Positions 29,501 to 41,778 of a stretch of DNA of 64,000 nt are shown here, one piece after another (position 1 is the first letter of the stretch; each line of letters starts with the position of its first letter). Position numbers and translations under genes: made by a program. Source of the stretch: Adineta steineri (lineage: Eukaryota > Rotifera > Eurotatoria > Adinetida > Adinetidae); contig CAJNOI010000063.1 of the NCBI GenBank assembly GCA_905250115.1, forward strand, positions 129,137-193,136, given 5' to 3'. The notes beneath the pieces were generated by a model. The model saw only the letters and a program-made list of their open reading frames with translations. It was not told the origin of the DNA and made no database searches.

Positions 29501-32500
29501 CTTCAGCACTACCAGCCGATGCAGCACCCAATGCTTTTTGCATAATATCATGTCGTGCTTGTAAACGTGCAATAAGATTACTACTTAAAGTATATTCTTT
29601 GAATTTCTATATAGAAAAAAGAAATAAAGGATTTTAAAAATGACATATTTTTTTTATTTATACCTCAACATAATAATCTTCAATTTCTTTTCGTGTATTT
29701 TTTGAAGTATTTTGTGGTAAATTTAGATCTTTGAAAAGATCGGAAACATCGGAATTTTTTGTATTAATATATTCCATTAATGATTGTTCAGTTGCTTCAA
29801 TTGTTTTAAATATCTATGAGAGATAAAAATAGAAATTCATAATTATCAATAAGATATCTTTGATGATATAAATATAAATATATGCTTAATTTGTAATAGC
29901 AATTCAGACAAGGTCTTTCGTCTTCTTACCTTTTATCATTAGTACATATCGAACAATAAATGATCCCAATAAAATCTATTTTATAATGCATTCAGTGAAG
30001 TATACACCATGATTATCTTCAAGGATAGATAAGTACACATTTGAATTATATCTAGTAAATACTTGTACTAATCATTTTCATTAGCATGAAATGAAATTCA
30101 TATTCTTTTCATTGAAAACGGTAAATGCAATCATGTGTATATAATTTAATCATAATTCTATAACTATATTTTGTCCTTGCCTAAGGAAAATCTATTCAAG
30201 ATTATCAGTTGATATATCGTCATCAATTTTCTACTCATTGATTAATATTATCTTTTGCAATGAAAGACCTCGAGCAGTTTATTCGTGTATAAAAAATCAA
30301 TACAAACCTCATCATGTTCGGTTTTTAATGAAGCAAGACGATTTTGCATTTGTATAAAACGTGATTGCATTTCATCACGTATTAATACTTGAGCATTAAC
30401 AGCAGATACTTCATCACCTTTATGTGGTTCAAATTTAATTCGTTTTGTTATTGTAAATATAGATGGATAATTTTCTAGATATTTTTGTTTATCAACAACC
30501 GTATCTAAATCTCCAATGGCTCGATTTAATGTTTCAATTGTTCTTAAATAAAAAAAAAGAATAAATTATTAAGAAAATAAAACAAAAAAAGAAGTTTTTA
30601 CATTTGTCGACCACGTTTAATATTTTCTTGTGCTGATAAATACATTTGTATAGATTTAGCAATGGATGTATGAAAACCAAAATTCATACAATCAATTAAA
30701 TCAGGTACATCATCACAACAATATTTTTGTAGAGCTGCATTGACTGATTCAATTGTCATTAAATAATCATTACGTGCTTTAAATGCTTTTACTTTTGTTT
30801 CAGTATATTTCATTTGTCTCTATAAATAAGAAATTCTTTTGGAATTAATTATATAAGTACATTGTTTCTTAGGCAGCTTCTTTCTATCAATAATCCCCAA
30901 GCTAAACAGCTATCAACAATCGCGAGTATGTCAAAAAATGATACTTGACATTTTCAACAAAACTCGACAACAGCATATTCTACATATTTTCTAGGCAATC
31001 GAATAATAATTAAGTTATAGTATACTTTGACTAGAAAGTTCTGTATGGGAATTAGGAGCTTATCAGTAGTATCTTGAAATATTTTCTCTATTACATACTA
31101 GCAATTTGGTATCGTATATTAGGTGTGAAAAGAATTCTAATATCATTAATTATATTAATGAGTTTCAAGGGAAAATGTTGTTTACATAAATAGATAGTAT
31201 GTTAACAAAACTTATACCTTTTCAACTCGTTTTCCCATTGCTTTTTGTTTTTTAACACTTTTGATTTTTGCCAGTTGTTGTTGAATAGTTCTTAGTTTTT
31301 GTTCTGCTTGTTTACTTTCACTTTGATATTGATGATAAGTTGTCATTGTCTAAATAAACAACCACTAAACAAGATAATCAAAAAAACATTACTTACACTC
31401 TTTAATTCATTAAGAACCTTATATATATCTTCATGACTGGCAATACCAACTGATTTACACTATAGGAGAGAGAAAACGACAAAATAAATAAACATTTTTA
31501 TTTTAGTAGTTTTTTACTTTCATCAACATTCGTCGAGTATCTTCGACTATTTCATTAAATTTATCAAACATATATTTTCCACAAACATCAGACATAATCG
31601 TATGATATTTAACATGAGTACGAGTATCTTGAACAATTGTTTCCCAAAGTTTAGAAATAGAATGAAAGACCCAAGGTTCTCGTCTATTCAGACAATAACA
31701 AAAAAAATCAAATGATCGTTTTTTTTTCTCAAAGAAATATTTTCAAACTTTGCTTTTTGTGCACGATGTTTTTGACCAATTTGTCTATGTAAATTATCTA
31801 AATTTTTTGCATAATCAAGTTCAACATCAGCTCGACGACGAAAATATTCTTGAATTTCTGCAAGTATTGATAATTGAGTATCAATACGTTGTTCCAAATA
31901 TTTTAATTGTTCATTTAATTGATAACGAATTTCTAATAAAAGAGAAAAAAAAGAATTGTATATATATTTTTTTCAGTTAAGAAAATTCTCCTACGAAATC
32001 TATAACGTGTATAAGATTTTTTTAGTAAACTCAATTGTAAATTTGTTGAATGATGAAATGTAGTTTTTGTTGATTTTACTCCACAAGTATAATTCACCAT
32101 TCTATGTCTATTCGCTAAGAGAATAATGACAAGCAATTGTTTTTATGTCTATATATTTTGAACTGTATTGAAGCAAAACATGTTCAACATTATTGGGCGG
32201 TTACCACCTCCCCTCATTCATTCATTCATTCATTTTCTTTTCTGTCTCGTATTGTTTTGGAAAGGTGTTCATTAGAGGATGGGATAGTCTTTTGATTATT
32301 ATTATTTTTTGATTTCTCATATGATAAAACGATGTATTGATGATGATTTATAATTGAGTATGTTTAGCAAAAAAAAAGAAACGATATTCAATTATCATAA
32401 TGTAGAAAAAAAGGAAACATGTATTGGAAGTTCTTAATAAATAATAATATCCGTTGCAATATTAATGCGTGATTCAACAAGCTTCCTAATAAAATCTTTC

Positions 32501-33184
32501 AATAATAGCTTCAGGGTTGTCATGTTATTGACTTCGTTCAATAATGATCTTTCGCATTTATTTCCTTCTTTTGTCATTTTCTATACATAAATCAATCTCA
32601 TATTTCTTTTTTTTTTAATCTTGACTTGTTGACTTCAATTCATCATCATCATCAACAACGTCTATTCATGTCAATGGACGACAAGAGTAAGGCATTACAT
32701 CTCACGTACGATTGTTGTTGATATATAATATTCTATACGAACGTAAGATATTTGATGAAAGATGGAAAAAGATGTATATATGTCGATGGTTTGCCTCTTT
32801 TCGAACTTGATATCTTTCCTCCTCCATATTTGCATTCTCAGTACTACTAATATGTCAAAGAAAAAGGGTAAATTTTTCTAACGTACTAAATTAGAAAAAT
32901 ATTTAATAATAAAAAAAACATTTGTTTATTTTACCTTTAACAATTTGATCAAATTCAATTAAAATTTGTTTTTCTTTTTTATAGTATTTTTCAGTTGGTC
33001 TATCATCATAAAATGGTGATGGCGATGGCGTCGATGGTGATGATGATGTTGTTGGTGTTAACGGTGCTGCAATCGGTAATAATAATGGTGGTGGTGGAGT
33101 TATATGTTGTGCAGATAATGATGATGTACCCGATGTAGATATAATCGGCGAATTCTTAAGATTTGTTTCAATAGTCGACATCAT
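26518..33184 (-). CDS. srGAP-type F-BAR/RhoGAP/SH3 protein, about 1,140 aa
   Basis: About 17 exons starting MSTIETNLKNS at 33184. In order: a Pro/Ser-rich leader; an F-BAR domain ('LAEIQEYFRRRADVELDYAKNL', 'HEDIYKVLNELKS', 'RDEMQSRFIQMQNRLASLK'); a RhoGAP domain ('LFGGKLLDYI', arginine finger in 'GIFRVPGAQVD', 'VAGVLKLYFRELKEPLF', 'MRYFFAFLNHLTEYSDENMMD'); an acidic linker; an SH3 domain ('ALFDYNGRTTKEISF', 'WWLGHIAGRKQSGFIPDGYI'); and a long disordered Ser-rich tail with 'RTVEECHAQCF'. This is the SLIT-ROBO Rho GAP architecture, which bends membrane and switches off Rac/Cdc42 during cell protrusion. Phases close for every junction I checked except the one between the acidic linker (ending about 28132) and the SH3 exon (27978), where the donor is uncertain. 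Introns at 29817-30307 and 30820-31217 are unusually long. Confidence 0.9.
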
Positions 33185-35483
33185 ACATCTACAAGAAAAA
33201 ACGACTAATGATAGTTTTTATGTCGCTCAATCTTTTCTTTCTTTTCCCCTGAATGTCGTTTGATTATCAAGGCAAAGAAAATAGACACGATGGTACTGTC
33301 AGATAAACAAGAAACAGAGAAGAATAGAAGATGACACCCAACAGAGATCTACACATAGAGAGAAAGAAGAAAGGTGGTAATGACTTCTCTTTTCTTATTT
33401 TCTGAATCGACTGCTAAATAGTGAGGAAGAATAAGTAAAGAAATCTCGATACAAGAGAACAAGAAAAGAAATTTGCTCTGATATCTTCATTATGTAAAGT
33501 ATTGCTTCGACGACATTCCTGATAAGCAGTCGATGGAAATCGAATAAACAACAACAAATAACTCAGTCGAAACAACAGCGTCAATAATAGCACACATACA
33601 CACATTTTTCTTTTTTTGTCGATGTCGTTGTTGCCATCTTTAATGCAATTGGTATACGTCATTCGACCGTACTATGTCTATCTGCACCTACGTATATACC
33701 AATGACAAAGACTAACATCAAGGACAAACAGTTGTCATGATAATGTCGATAACTAACATGCATATGAGACTTTATTTTTCTTTTTTCTTACTCTCTCTCT
33801 TAAAAATTATTTAAAAATAATAGTAATAGGAGACATTAAAAATGATTACATACAAATCTCTATTATGTGAATAATCGGAAGTACATTGATGAAGAGTCAA
33901 TTGACAAAGAAAGAAAATATGTCGATGCCATATTTTCATTCCTTTTCTTCTCTCTCTCATTTGAACTAAAAATGGACAATGATCTTATATTGATTCGTCA
34001 AAAAAAATAACCATCATTATATTCTAAAGTGTGTTTCCATAATATGACTGACATCTATCGAATAATGGAAAAGCATTAGCGAGATATATTTTAAAGATGA
34101 TAATTTAATTTTCAATAATTTTATTACATACATATACAAATATTTATCGAAGAGGAAAATTTATTAGCTTTTTTTCTCTTTGATCTTCTAAAATGATTGA
34201 ATTTATTTCTCTTTGATTATATACCACTGTTTTTTTAATAAATATAATCGAAATTAAATTATTTAGAAGACATATTTAGTCTATCATTAAAAATCTTCAA
34301 TAGATTAGATTTGTTTCGTTAATAGTATTACATAAATGCACAAGTTAAATTATTTATTTGTTGAATCTTGATCAATTGATATCAATTAGTATTTGTATCA
34401 GAAATATTGAAACTTAATAGTTATTTTCTTATGAATCTAAATTAGAATTGTTATATATGGGTCTTCTATGAAGTTTGATATCAATCAATTTATTGTAATC
34501 CAATCTAAAATGAACTCTTATATATGATAACACATCTTAGCATGAATCCAATTTAATTGTTACCATTAGTATTTCATATCAACCATTAAACGTTCATTAG
34601 TTCGTCTTACAAGTCGATAAAATAGAAAACATACGATATCCGCTTATCGAATCGTTTAGTTCATATTTTACACGGAAAATCAACTAATTCAGTTGGTAAA
34701 ATATAATTTAAAAATTTAAGATTGTTACCACGTAATTCTACTTTAACTATAGAAAAATTGTTTCTTTTCATCAATATAATTACGTTTAATATCCCTTCTT
34801 AGAGATAAGAGGATAAACTAAATTACAAATGAAAAAGAAAATCGATAGTAAATGATATTTTCATTTTATTACTTTTCTTCGTTTTAATGTGTATATATAT
34901 ATTGATTTTATATGTCATCAAGCTCTTTGAATGATATTTGAAACTTCTTTGGGTAGTATGGTACGTCGGATATTGTTTTCTCATATTTGTTATTTTTTTC
35001 CCTTTATATAGTTTCATTTCCTAGAAAAGAAAGGATGGAAAAAAAGAGATTAGTCAGAGTATCAATAGCAAACTAATGGAGATAGAATATAATAACAACA
35101 ATAACAAGTTGATGAAATGAATCAATTGCTAATATAGATGAAATTAATATAGAATATGATTATAATAGAATTGCTTTTATTTTTTCGAGAATAAAGTCAA
35201 GCATTTCTAATGAGGAAAAATATTTCATGGTTTTTTTTTCTAGTATTTTTTTTTACTCTACTCGTCTACTTAGTTTCTAATAAATGACAACTCGTAATGC
35301 CTAAAGTCTTTTATATTTAATAATGAATTTATATATCCTTTCTTTTCTCTTTTCCGTGTCTTGGAAATTACTTATCCTTTTTTTTTCTTACCACACATAT
35401 AGATGGAAGATAGATAGCTAATATTTTAGATAAATTTTATTATACACAAACACACACATATTTTCATTTCAATTTCCAATAAG
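33185..35483. promoter_or_regulatory. 2.3-kb divergent promoter region between srGAP and PDE1 genes
   Basis: The two genes start back to back. The region is AT-rich with pyrimidine tracts and has no convincing coding frame. Any 5' UTR exons and promoters of both genes should be here; no specific site was identified. Confidence 0.45.
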
Positions 35484-37505
35484 ATGAATAGATTAAATAA
35501 TTTTGCAAGAGAAAAACCAGAACATTCCTCAATGACAACAGTCAGTATTCTTGGTCGTCTTCGTATGGCTACAGAACAAGTACACAAAGTTAAATTAAGC
35601 TTAGCTAATGATGGCATGTCATAAATGTTATAATAAATATCAACAAAATTTACTTTTAATTTTATAGGTATGTTAGAACATGTAGAAATATTGGGTAATA
35701 TTGGTAAAGAACTTGATGGTAAGTTAAAAAAATTGTATACGTAGATAATAGAAATTTAAAATTTTCTCATTTTTTATTCTGTATTTGACATATGTCAAAT
35801 ATTCCATTTATTTTTTTATTTCAAAAGCAGAAAAATTTTGAATATTTTATTTTATTTTTTTTCCGAAGGAATTCTTTATAATCTTGTTGATATTCTATCT
35901 GATGATACACGACAAAGTGAAATAAATATAACATCAAATGATGGAGAAATAAGTAAATGGTTAGAACAAACATTTTCATCTAAACAACAACGTTCAATAA
36001 CAGCAACAGGACGTTTTGAATCTATAAAAGCGATTATTCAAGCATCATCATTTGTTAATGCATTACAAAGACAATTACGTCAACATACAAAAGAACGTTT
36101 AGATGTTATATTTGATTTACCTGCTGATATTAATAAATTAAATCTTTGGTCATTTAATATTATGGAATACAGTGATCCAATTTTACTTACTCTTCTACTT
36201 GTATTTGATGCACATGATATTATATCACGTTATCGAATTGATATTGATGTATTGAAAAATTTTGGTCGTGCACTTACTGAAGGCTATACAAGTAATATCA
36301 GATAGAAATAAAATAATAAGATAATCGTTGTTTTTTTTACTTTAGAATTTCGACCCGCATATCATAATGATTATCATGGAGCTGATGTTCTTCAGACAAC
36401 ACATTGTTTATTAATCAAAAGTAGTTTATTGAATGTATTTGCACAAATTGAAATTACTGCATTAGTAAGAAAGAAAAATAAATCAAAATTTATTAAGAGA
36501 TTTTTGTATTTTTATTATAGTTATTCGCAGCTGCTATTCATGATTATGAACATCCAGGTGTAAATAATAATTATCTTGTTAAAACGAGAAGTGATTTAGC
36601 ATTGATTTATAATGATTCTAGTGTATTAGGTATGCTATAGAAATTTTAAGAATCTGTTTGAATTTTTTTTGTTTTCTAGAAAATCATCATTCAAGTTCCA
36701 TATTTAAACTTTTACGTGATAAACGTTTTAATATTTGGTCAAATATGACTATTGAGGAATATCGAACATTTCGTTCACTTGTTATATCTCTTGTACTTGC
36801 AACTGATATGGCAAATCATGCATCACTTGTTGAACGTATGTCAACATATTTCTTTTTCAAAGAAACAAATGGTACAACAACTGTGACAGATTCGAAAACA
36901 TTATTACAAACATTGTTACATGCTGCTGATATTTCAAATGCTGCTAAACCATGGCCAGTTTATATTCAATCAGCTGAAAAAATAATGGAAGAATTTTTTA
37001 TGCAAGGTGATCTAGAAAAAATACATTATGATGATAGTAAATCAACATTTGATCGAGAATCAACGGATATTGCACAATTACAAATAGGATTTATTTCACA
37101 TATTGTTTGTCCAACAGTAAGTTAACTTATTTTTCCTTAAAATAATGTAGATTCTTATGATCTACTCTTGTGAAAATTGATTAAAAAAATTAGGACTATC
37201 TAAATTTTTCTTATTTATAGTTTGATGTTTTATCGAAAGTACTTCAAGTGGATTCACTTGAAAATACTGCAAAACTTATATCGCCAAAAACGACGAGTAC
37301 ATTTCCATGGCAATATGATTTACAATTAAATTTAGAAACATGGCGACAAATATCTAAAGAGGGAGATATTCAACAAGTTTGGCTTCAAAGAAAGCCTTTA
37401 AAACTCAATTTTCAATATTTAGAAACATATGTTGAAAAAGCAAAAAATTATTTAAAAAAACGATCACAACAAGAAGTATTACTTAATCGTTTGCCTTCCG
37501 TATGA
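35484..37505 (+). CDS. PDE1-type cyclic-nucleotide phosphodiesterase, 517 aa
   Basis: Seven exons (35484-35613, 35668-35718, 35869-36291, 36346-36464, 36521-36629, 36680-37116, 37221-37505) join in frame to 517 aa. The N-terminal regulatory part matches PDE1 ('[20 protein letters not shown]', 'ISKWLEQTF', 'RFESIKAI'). The metal-binding HD motifs are intact: '[15 protein letters not shown]', '[16 protein letters not shown]', '[13 protein letters not shown]' and '[14 protein letters not shown]'. '[16 protein letters not shown]' holds the invariant Gln and the Phe clamp of the substrate pocket. It should hydrolyse cAMP and/or cGMP, classically under Ca2+/calmodulin control; the calmodulin-binding site is not evident. 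The first intron seems to use a GC donor (35614-35615). A damaged copy of part of this gene lies 2 kb downstream. Confidence 0.9.
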
Positions 37506-38059
37506 TGCACAAAAGAAATGTTAAATTCTTTTCTAATCATATTTTTAATAAAAATAAACTAATGTCATATATGTAAATATTAATCTATATTTATTATTGA
37601 GTAGAAAAGGAATATATTTACAAAAAAGTAAAAAATTACGGATGATTATAGCGTCGAATTTATTATCAAATATTTATATTCTTCAAATTCATTTGTGATA
37701 TCATTAGGTTTATTTTGCAAACATTCAATTTATTTTGAAATTAATATCTTTTTAGACAAATTCTGATGCGTGCTCTCAATACAATATAGATGATTTATAC
37801 TGGCTTGATTTTAATCGTTTGAAATAATACTTTTTCTTCTTATTTTTTCAATTTCTTCTAGCTGTAATTTATCATCATTATTTTTAGTTTTCTATGTACA
37901 ACTTGTCTTCTCATTACATTTATTAGACACATTTATTATTGATAATATTTACAAAGATAAGATTGAAAAAATACTAAAAGTTTCAATAGACCTCAACTTA
38001 AGAATTACATGTTGAACACCGAAGGATATACTATCTATTTTACATGATCTTTCTTCTGA
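37506..38059. other. 3' flank of the PDE1 gene
   Basis: AT-rich sequence with AATAAA-like motifs soon after the stop. No coding frame. Confidence 0.4.
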
Positions 38060-38067
38060 GGGAATAT

Positions 38068-38427
38068 ATTTAGGTGTTTGAGTAGTTTAAATCCTATCTC
38101 TAGGCGATAATCAGAGCTCGATGAGGTATGGAGAATTTTAAAAGGATTTCTACCCTCATTCCATTTTCCTTGAAACATTCAAGTTTTCCAGGAAAATTAT
38201 TTCGATCAGTTCTAATACGAAGCTTTGTCTTCATCAAGATTCATTTAGACTAGGCTGTCTACAGAGCACTCATATCTTGCGAAAGTCGTAGTTGAAGATT
38301 AAAAAACTTAACTGTTTCAAGAAGAATCGCTTACCAAGTGGATGTTTCTGAACCAAAGGCACAAATCATCGAGCTCTAATTATCGCCAAAAGATAGGATC
38401 TAAACTGCTTCAATGTCTAAATATCTT
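38068..38427. repeat. Fold-back (long inverted repeat) element, about 360 bp
   Basis: A left arm at about 38068-38122 and a right arm at about 38364-38427 are inverted copies of each other over about 55-60 bp, with roughly 80% match by eye. Shared landmarks are ATCCTATC, GGCGATAAT and AGAGCTCGATGA. The 240-bp interior has no coding frame. This is the structure of a non-autonomous fold-back or MITE-like transposon. No target-site duplication was made out. Confidence 0.6.
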
Positions 38428-38460
38428 TCATTATTAGATTCTGAAAAATTGAGGGCATGT

Positions 38461-38501
38461 TGAGGTGTAGGTAAATAAAAGATGGAACTACACCCACACC
38501 C
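38461..38501. repeat. Telomere-like hairpin patch at a duplication junction
   Basis: GAGGTGTAGGT pairs with ACTACACCCACACC across a 16-bp loop. The copied PDE1 fragment starts at the very next base (38502). Confidence 0.6.
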
Positions 38502-38666
38502 TTATTAATCAAAAGTAGTTTATTAAATATATTTGCACAAATTGAAATTATTGCATTAGTATGAAAGAAAAATAGATTAAAATTTATTAAGAGGTTTTTG
38601 TATTTTTATTAGTTATTTTCAGCTGCTATTCATGATCATGAACATCCAGGTTTAAATAATAATTAT
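38502..38666 (+). pseudogene. Truncated copy of PDE1 exon 4-intron-exon 5
   Basis: 165 bp resemble 36408-36574 of the PDE1 gene at roughly 90% by eye, in the same orientation. The copy keeps the 56-bp intron, so it arose by DNA duplication, not from mRNA. Recognisable pieces are 'AATCAAAAGTAGTTTATT', 'GCACAAATTGAAATTA' and 'CAGCTGCTATTCATGAT'. The acceptor has lost two bases (TTATTAG for TTATTATAG), and the HDYEH codons read HDHEH. There is no promoter or remaining exons, so it is non-functional. Confidence 0.8.
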
Positions 38667-39294
38667 TAAAAGAAGGCAATTTAAAAAATATTGAATGTTG
38701 CAGTAGATGTGTTCAGTTAATAAGCTATTATTGTTTTCCATCAAGGTGCTTTTTATAAGTTTTGCATCTAAAATTAGTATTGAATTTTCTCTATACTCAT
38801 CGTTTTGTTTAACTTTTCTTTGTTTATAGTCACCTATTCGTTTATTGAAGGGCATCGAAATGTTTCACATTTATATTATATATCCAGATACATATTACTT
38901 TGAACGGTCTCCTTTTTCATCTTTCGCTGTCTCTCTCTTTATTTTAGTCGGTATAAAACTATATATCTATGTTTTATCTGCAACAAAAATATCATACTAG
39001 TAAGTGATGTTGTCAGTCTAACTTAGCAAACACGAAAAATCAAAAGGCAAAGATTGACAATGTTCTCCATATCTATCTGTTGTTTCTAATTTGTTCTACC
39101 AAAAACTATAAACAGAATGTATGATTAATCCATCTCAGAATAACGATTTACCTCGAACAGTATATATCCTTCTCCGCTAAGCAAGTAACCATAGTCAGAT
39201 TCGACGTGTAAGCGAAAACAAACAGTAATTTATTTACATATATTCATGTAGACAGATTACTATTTTCTTTTTTTAGATTCATTTGAAAACAAAA

Positions 39295-39351
39295 ATGCCG
39301 TCGAAACTTGCTATTTTCAAAGGGCTATCAATTCCTGAACGCAGAACCGTG
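39295..39351 (+). CDS. Possible first exon of an unrecognised or broken gene
   Basis: ATG at 39295 opens a 19-codon exon, 'MPSKLAIFKGLSIPERRTV', ending at a GTACGTAT donor. A T-rich acceptor-like tract (TTTTTTTAG) precedes it, as at many starts here. It can be joined in phase 0 to the exon at 41032-41202, giving a 75-aa protein, with a 1.68-kb intron that has been invaded by repeats. Intermediate exons are possible. No family recognised. Confidence 0.4.
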
Positions 39352-39359
39352 GTACGTAT

Positions 39360-39480
39360 ATTATTTGTTTATATAATTCTCTTTCTCGTAGAGAAGAGTC
39401 TAGCCGCAATAAATCGCTGTTTGTTTGCTTGCTTCTCTGTCCGCAGGGTCAAAAAACATCGAAGACCAATTTTCCGCAAA
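39360..39480. repeat. Direct repeat copy 1 of an approximately 120-bp unit
   Basis: Shares GTAGAGAAGAGTCTAG, GTCCGCAGGGTCAAAA and ACATCGAAGACC with 40088-40222, in the same order and spacing. It lies inside the putative intron of the 39295-41202 locus. The part after GTCCGCAG looks like an exon behind an acceptor. Confidence 0.65.
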
Positions 39481-39483
39481 AGA

Positions 39484-39544
39484 GGGGTGTGGATGTGAAT
39501 GTAGGTGTGTGTATTCTTCCGATTCATCACCCACACCCACACAC
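39484..39544. repeat. Telomere-like hairpin patch
   Basis: GGGGTGTGGATGTGAATG and GTAGGTGTGTGT on one side pair with ATCACCCACACCCACACAC on the other, across about 15 bp. It is the clearest TGTGGG-like inverted pair in the window. It immediately follows repeat copy 1. Confidence 0.6.
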
Positions 39545-39591
39545 TTTAAACAGTTTTTCTTATTTATTATATTTATATGATTTTAAAATAG

Positions 39592-40045
39592 GTCAACAGG
39601 TGATGAAGAGCAGCAACAACAACAAGAAAAGAAAAAAGAATTAAAAAGTAAGAAAAAAATGGAAATAAAAAAAATTGCAAAGATTCTAGATTTAAAATAT
39701 AGTTATTTAATTAATTGTAAACAACATACAATCACGAAAACCTGCCGAAAAATAACTAACATGATGTACCTCACCTGTGATTTGTTGTCACATCAACATA
39801 TTTCATCAATGTGTTCGACAAAAATTCGTGAGATTCATTGTAAGCAAATGCAACAGCTGGTTAGAGAATTTAGTCAAGATTGGAATATATATAAATTTGG
39901 ATGGTTTAGAATACGTGGCTATTTTAATAAAAGACTATATATAGGAAAAAAAAGTTATATTTTAGTTGTTATAAATAGTTGTATAATTCTTTTGATAAAG
40001 GGCATATGCGGGACATTTCGCGATTTTTTTTTTCATAGAAAATAA
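39592..40045 (+). CDS. Open frame behind a splice acceptor, unknown protein
   Basis: A TTTTAAAATAG acceptor at 39591 leads into a frame open for about 150 codons. It begins with an acidic/Gln stretch ('STGDEEQQQQQEKKKELKSKK') and continues past the internal ATG at 39659. The middle ('CRKITNMMYL', 'ISSMCSTKIREIHCKQMQQL') faintly recalls BEN-type DNA-binding helices, but this is weak. The last 30 residues look like run-on into non-coding sequence. It may be an exon of the 39295-41202 locus or a decayed gene piece. Confidence 0.35.
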
Positions 40046-40087
40046 AGAATTGTTTACATTAAATTATTCTATTACTTAAGGTGTGAA

Positions 40088-40222
40088 GATTTTGTATGAT
40101 CTTTCCAGATCTTCTCTTTTTTGTAGAGAAGAGTCTAGTAAACATAAGCTGTCTGATTTCTTGCTTGATTGTGTGTCCGCAGGGTCAAAAAAACATCGAA
40201 GACCGATTTACCGGGAAAGACA
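40088..40222. repeat. Direct repeat copy 2 of the approximately 120-bp unit
   Basis: Second copy of the 39360-39480 unit. The exon-like part carries one extra A (CAAAAAAACATCG), which shifts its frame relative to copy 1. A run of ten G (about 40284-40293), rare in this AT-rich DNA, lies 60 bp downstream. Confidence 0.65.
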
Positions 40223-41031
40223 TTTCTTGAGGTATTTCGATGCGGGGAATTCAAATGTCCGCCTCATTTGCTCAGACTACTGGAAGGGGGGGGGGGATGT
40301 CAAGTGGGAGAAGTGAAGTGGACTGACAGAAACCGAATTTTTGTGTAATGCATTTTTATGAGTATCCAAAGGTTCCCTATTTATGGTGCAGAATGTGGCA
40401 ACCATAAACTGTTGACTTTCTTGCGTATAAGATTACTGATACTTAACTTATTCGCGTTAAAGGCAAGTTCGACAAGTCGCCAGTACCGACAGTTCAAATA
40501 TGTTTTGATCTACGTTTACCTCTGAGTAGGATGCGAGTATATGCTAAGCGTAAGAAAAAAACAAAGGAGAGCAAGATTTTCAGTTGTTTTTCCAGTAAGT
40601 GTGAATACGATGCATTTCTACGAGAAAGAGCTAAGCGTGTCCTCGGGCGAGCGTTACTTGCATAGGATAATTACAAATAAGAACGTTAAACATTCGTTAC
40701 CTAGATATTTTTTTCTTATTTTCGCTAAAACCGATGACTATTAGGTGCTAACAGTGCAGACGATATTCAAATATAACCGGAGAAAAATGAGCATAATCAA
40801 GAGTTTAGTCTGCTTAGTTGCCTGTCGAGAAAAAAAACTAACATATCAACAGTTTTTCTTCCTTCTCCTTCTCTTTTTAAGCTATTGGCTGTTCAGTTGA
40901 AATGATCTTGTCTTGCTCATTTTCCCGATACTTTCCATAGATAGTTTTTGATGAAACATGGCTTTAAGTTTCAATGACGTATAGTTTTCATTAATCTCTT
41001 TTCTAAAATGTCTTTAATTATTTTTATTTAG

Positions 41032-41202
41032 AAAAAAGATCGTGCGTTGGAAATAATGAAATTATATTTCACAATGCAAGATATGGGTAATATTCTTCAG
41101 TTAAATGAACAAGATACTCAACGATATCAAGAACTCCAGCAACAACATAACACATTGGCAAAAGAACTTTATCAATATATGAAAGAGGATAAAACTATTT
41201 AA
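41032..41202 (+). CDS. 3'-terminal exon of an unidentified helical protein
   Basis: TATTTTTATTTAG leads into 56 sense codons ending at TAA. The peptide is helical and amphipathic: 'RALEIMKLYFTMQDMGNILQ', then 'DTQRYQELQQQHNTLAKEL'. It is too well formed for chance in this AT-rich background. It is in phase with the exon ending at 39351. Acidic, coding-like remnants also occur at about 41325-41450. No family recognised. Confidence 0.45.
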   Translation, partial: KKDRALEIMKLYFTMQDMGNILQLNEQDTQRYQELQQQHNTLAKELYQYMKEDKTI

Positions 41203-41519
41203 TCAGTAACAGATATCTATTTTTTTCGTTATCGGTTCAAATAACTTGTTTTCTTTTCGGCACATTTCTTTATTCATGTTTTTCATGTTTTAACAAATAA
41301 CGTATTCGTTCACTACAGTATAATAGAGAGTTTGGCGAAGAAGAAGATGAATTATTTATACTTGATGACAAAGATGATGACGCATATATATGTGAAAAAA
41401 GGTAGATGATGAACCATTTATATTTGATAATGCAGAAGCAGAGAAGACATAAATAATCTATTGTTTATATAATTAAAGAGTAAATTAATCAACAGGCTTT
41501 GTAATATTTCACAATTGCA

Positions 41520-41778
41520 AATTAAAGCAAACAATAGTTTATGTCAAAATGATAAGAACTTTATTTGAAAGACAAAAATTATAGTGACAAGTAATTCATG
41601 TATAAAATGATCATCAGAACTCTACTCATGTCTTGTACTCATTGAATAACAATGTTAATCATTATCACAATAGATATTCAATGAACACCATTGAAATTTG
41701 TTTCAATATGATCCATCAACTAGAACTTTACATGAGGAAAAGTAAAACTAGTATATTCATGATTGTGTGCTTGAGAAG
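41520..41778. repeat. Dispersed duplication, copy A
   Basis: About 259 bp alignable with 48905-49133. Landmarks are ATGTCAAAAT-ATAAGAACTTTATTT, TAATTCATGTATAAAAT, AGAACTCTACTC, ATATTCAAT and ATCAACTAG. Both copies are in the same orientation and diverged with small indels. The similarity ends at GAGAAG, and a telomere-like patch begins at the next base. Non-coding. Confidence 0.7.
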
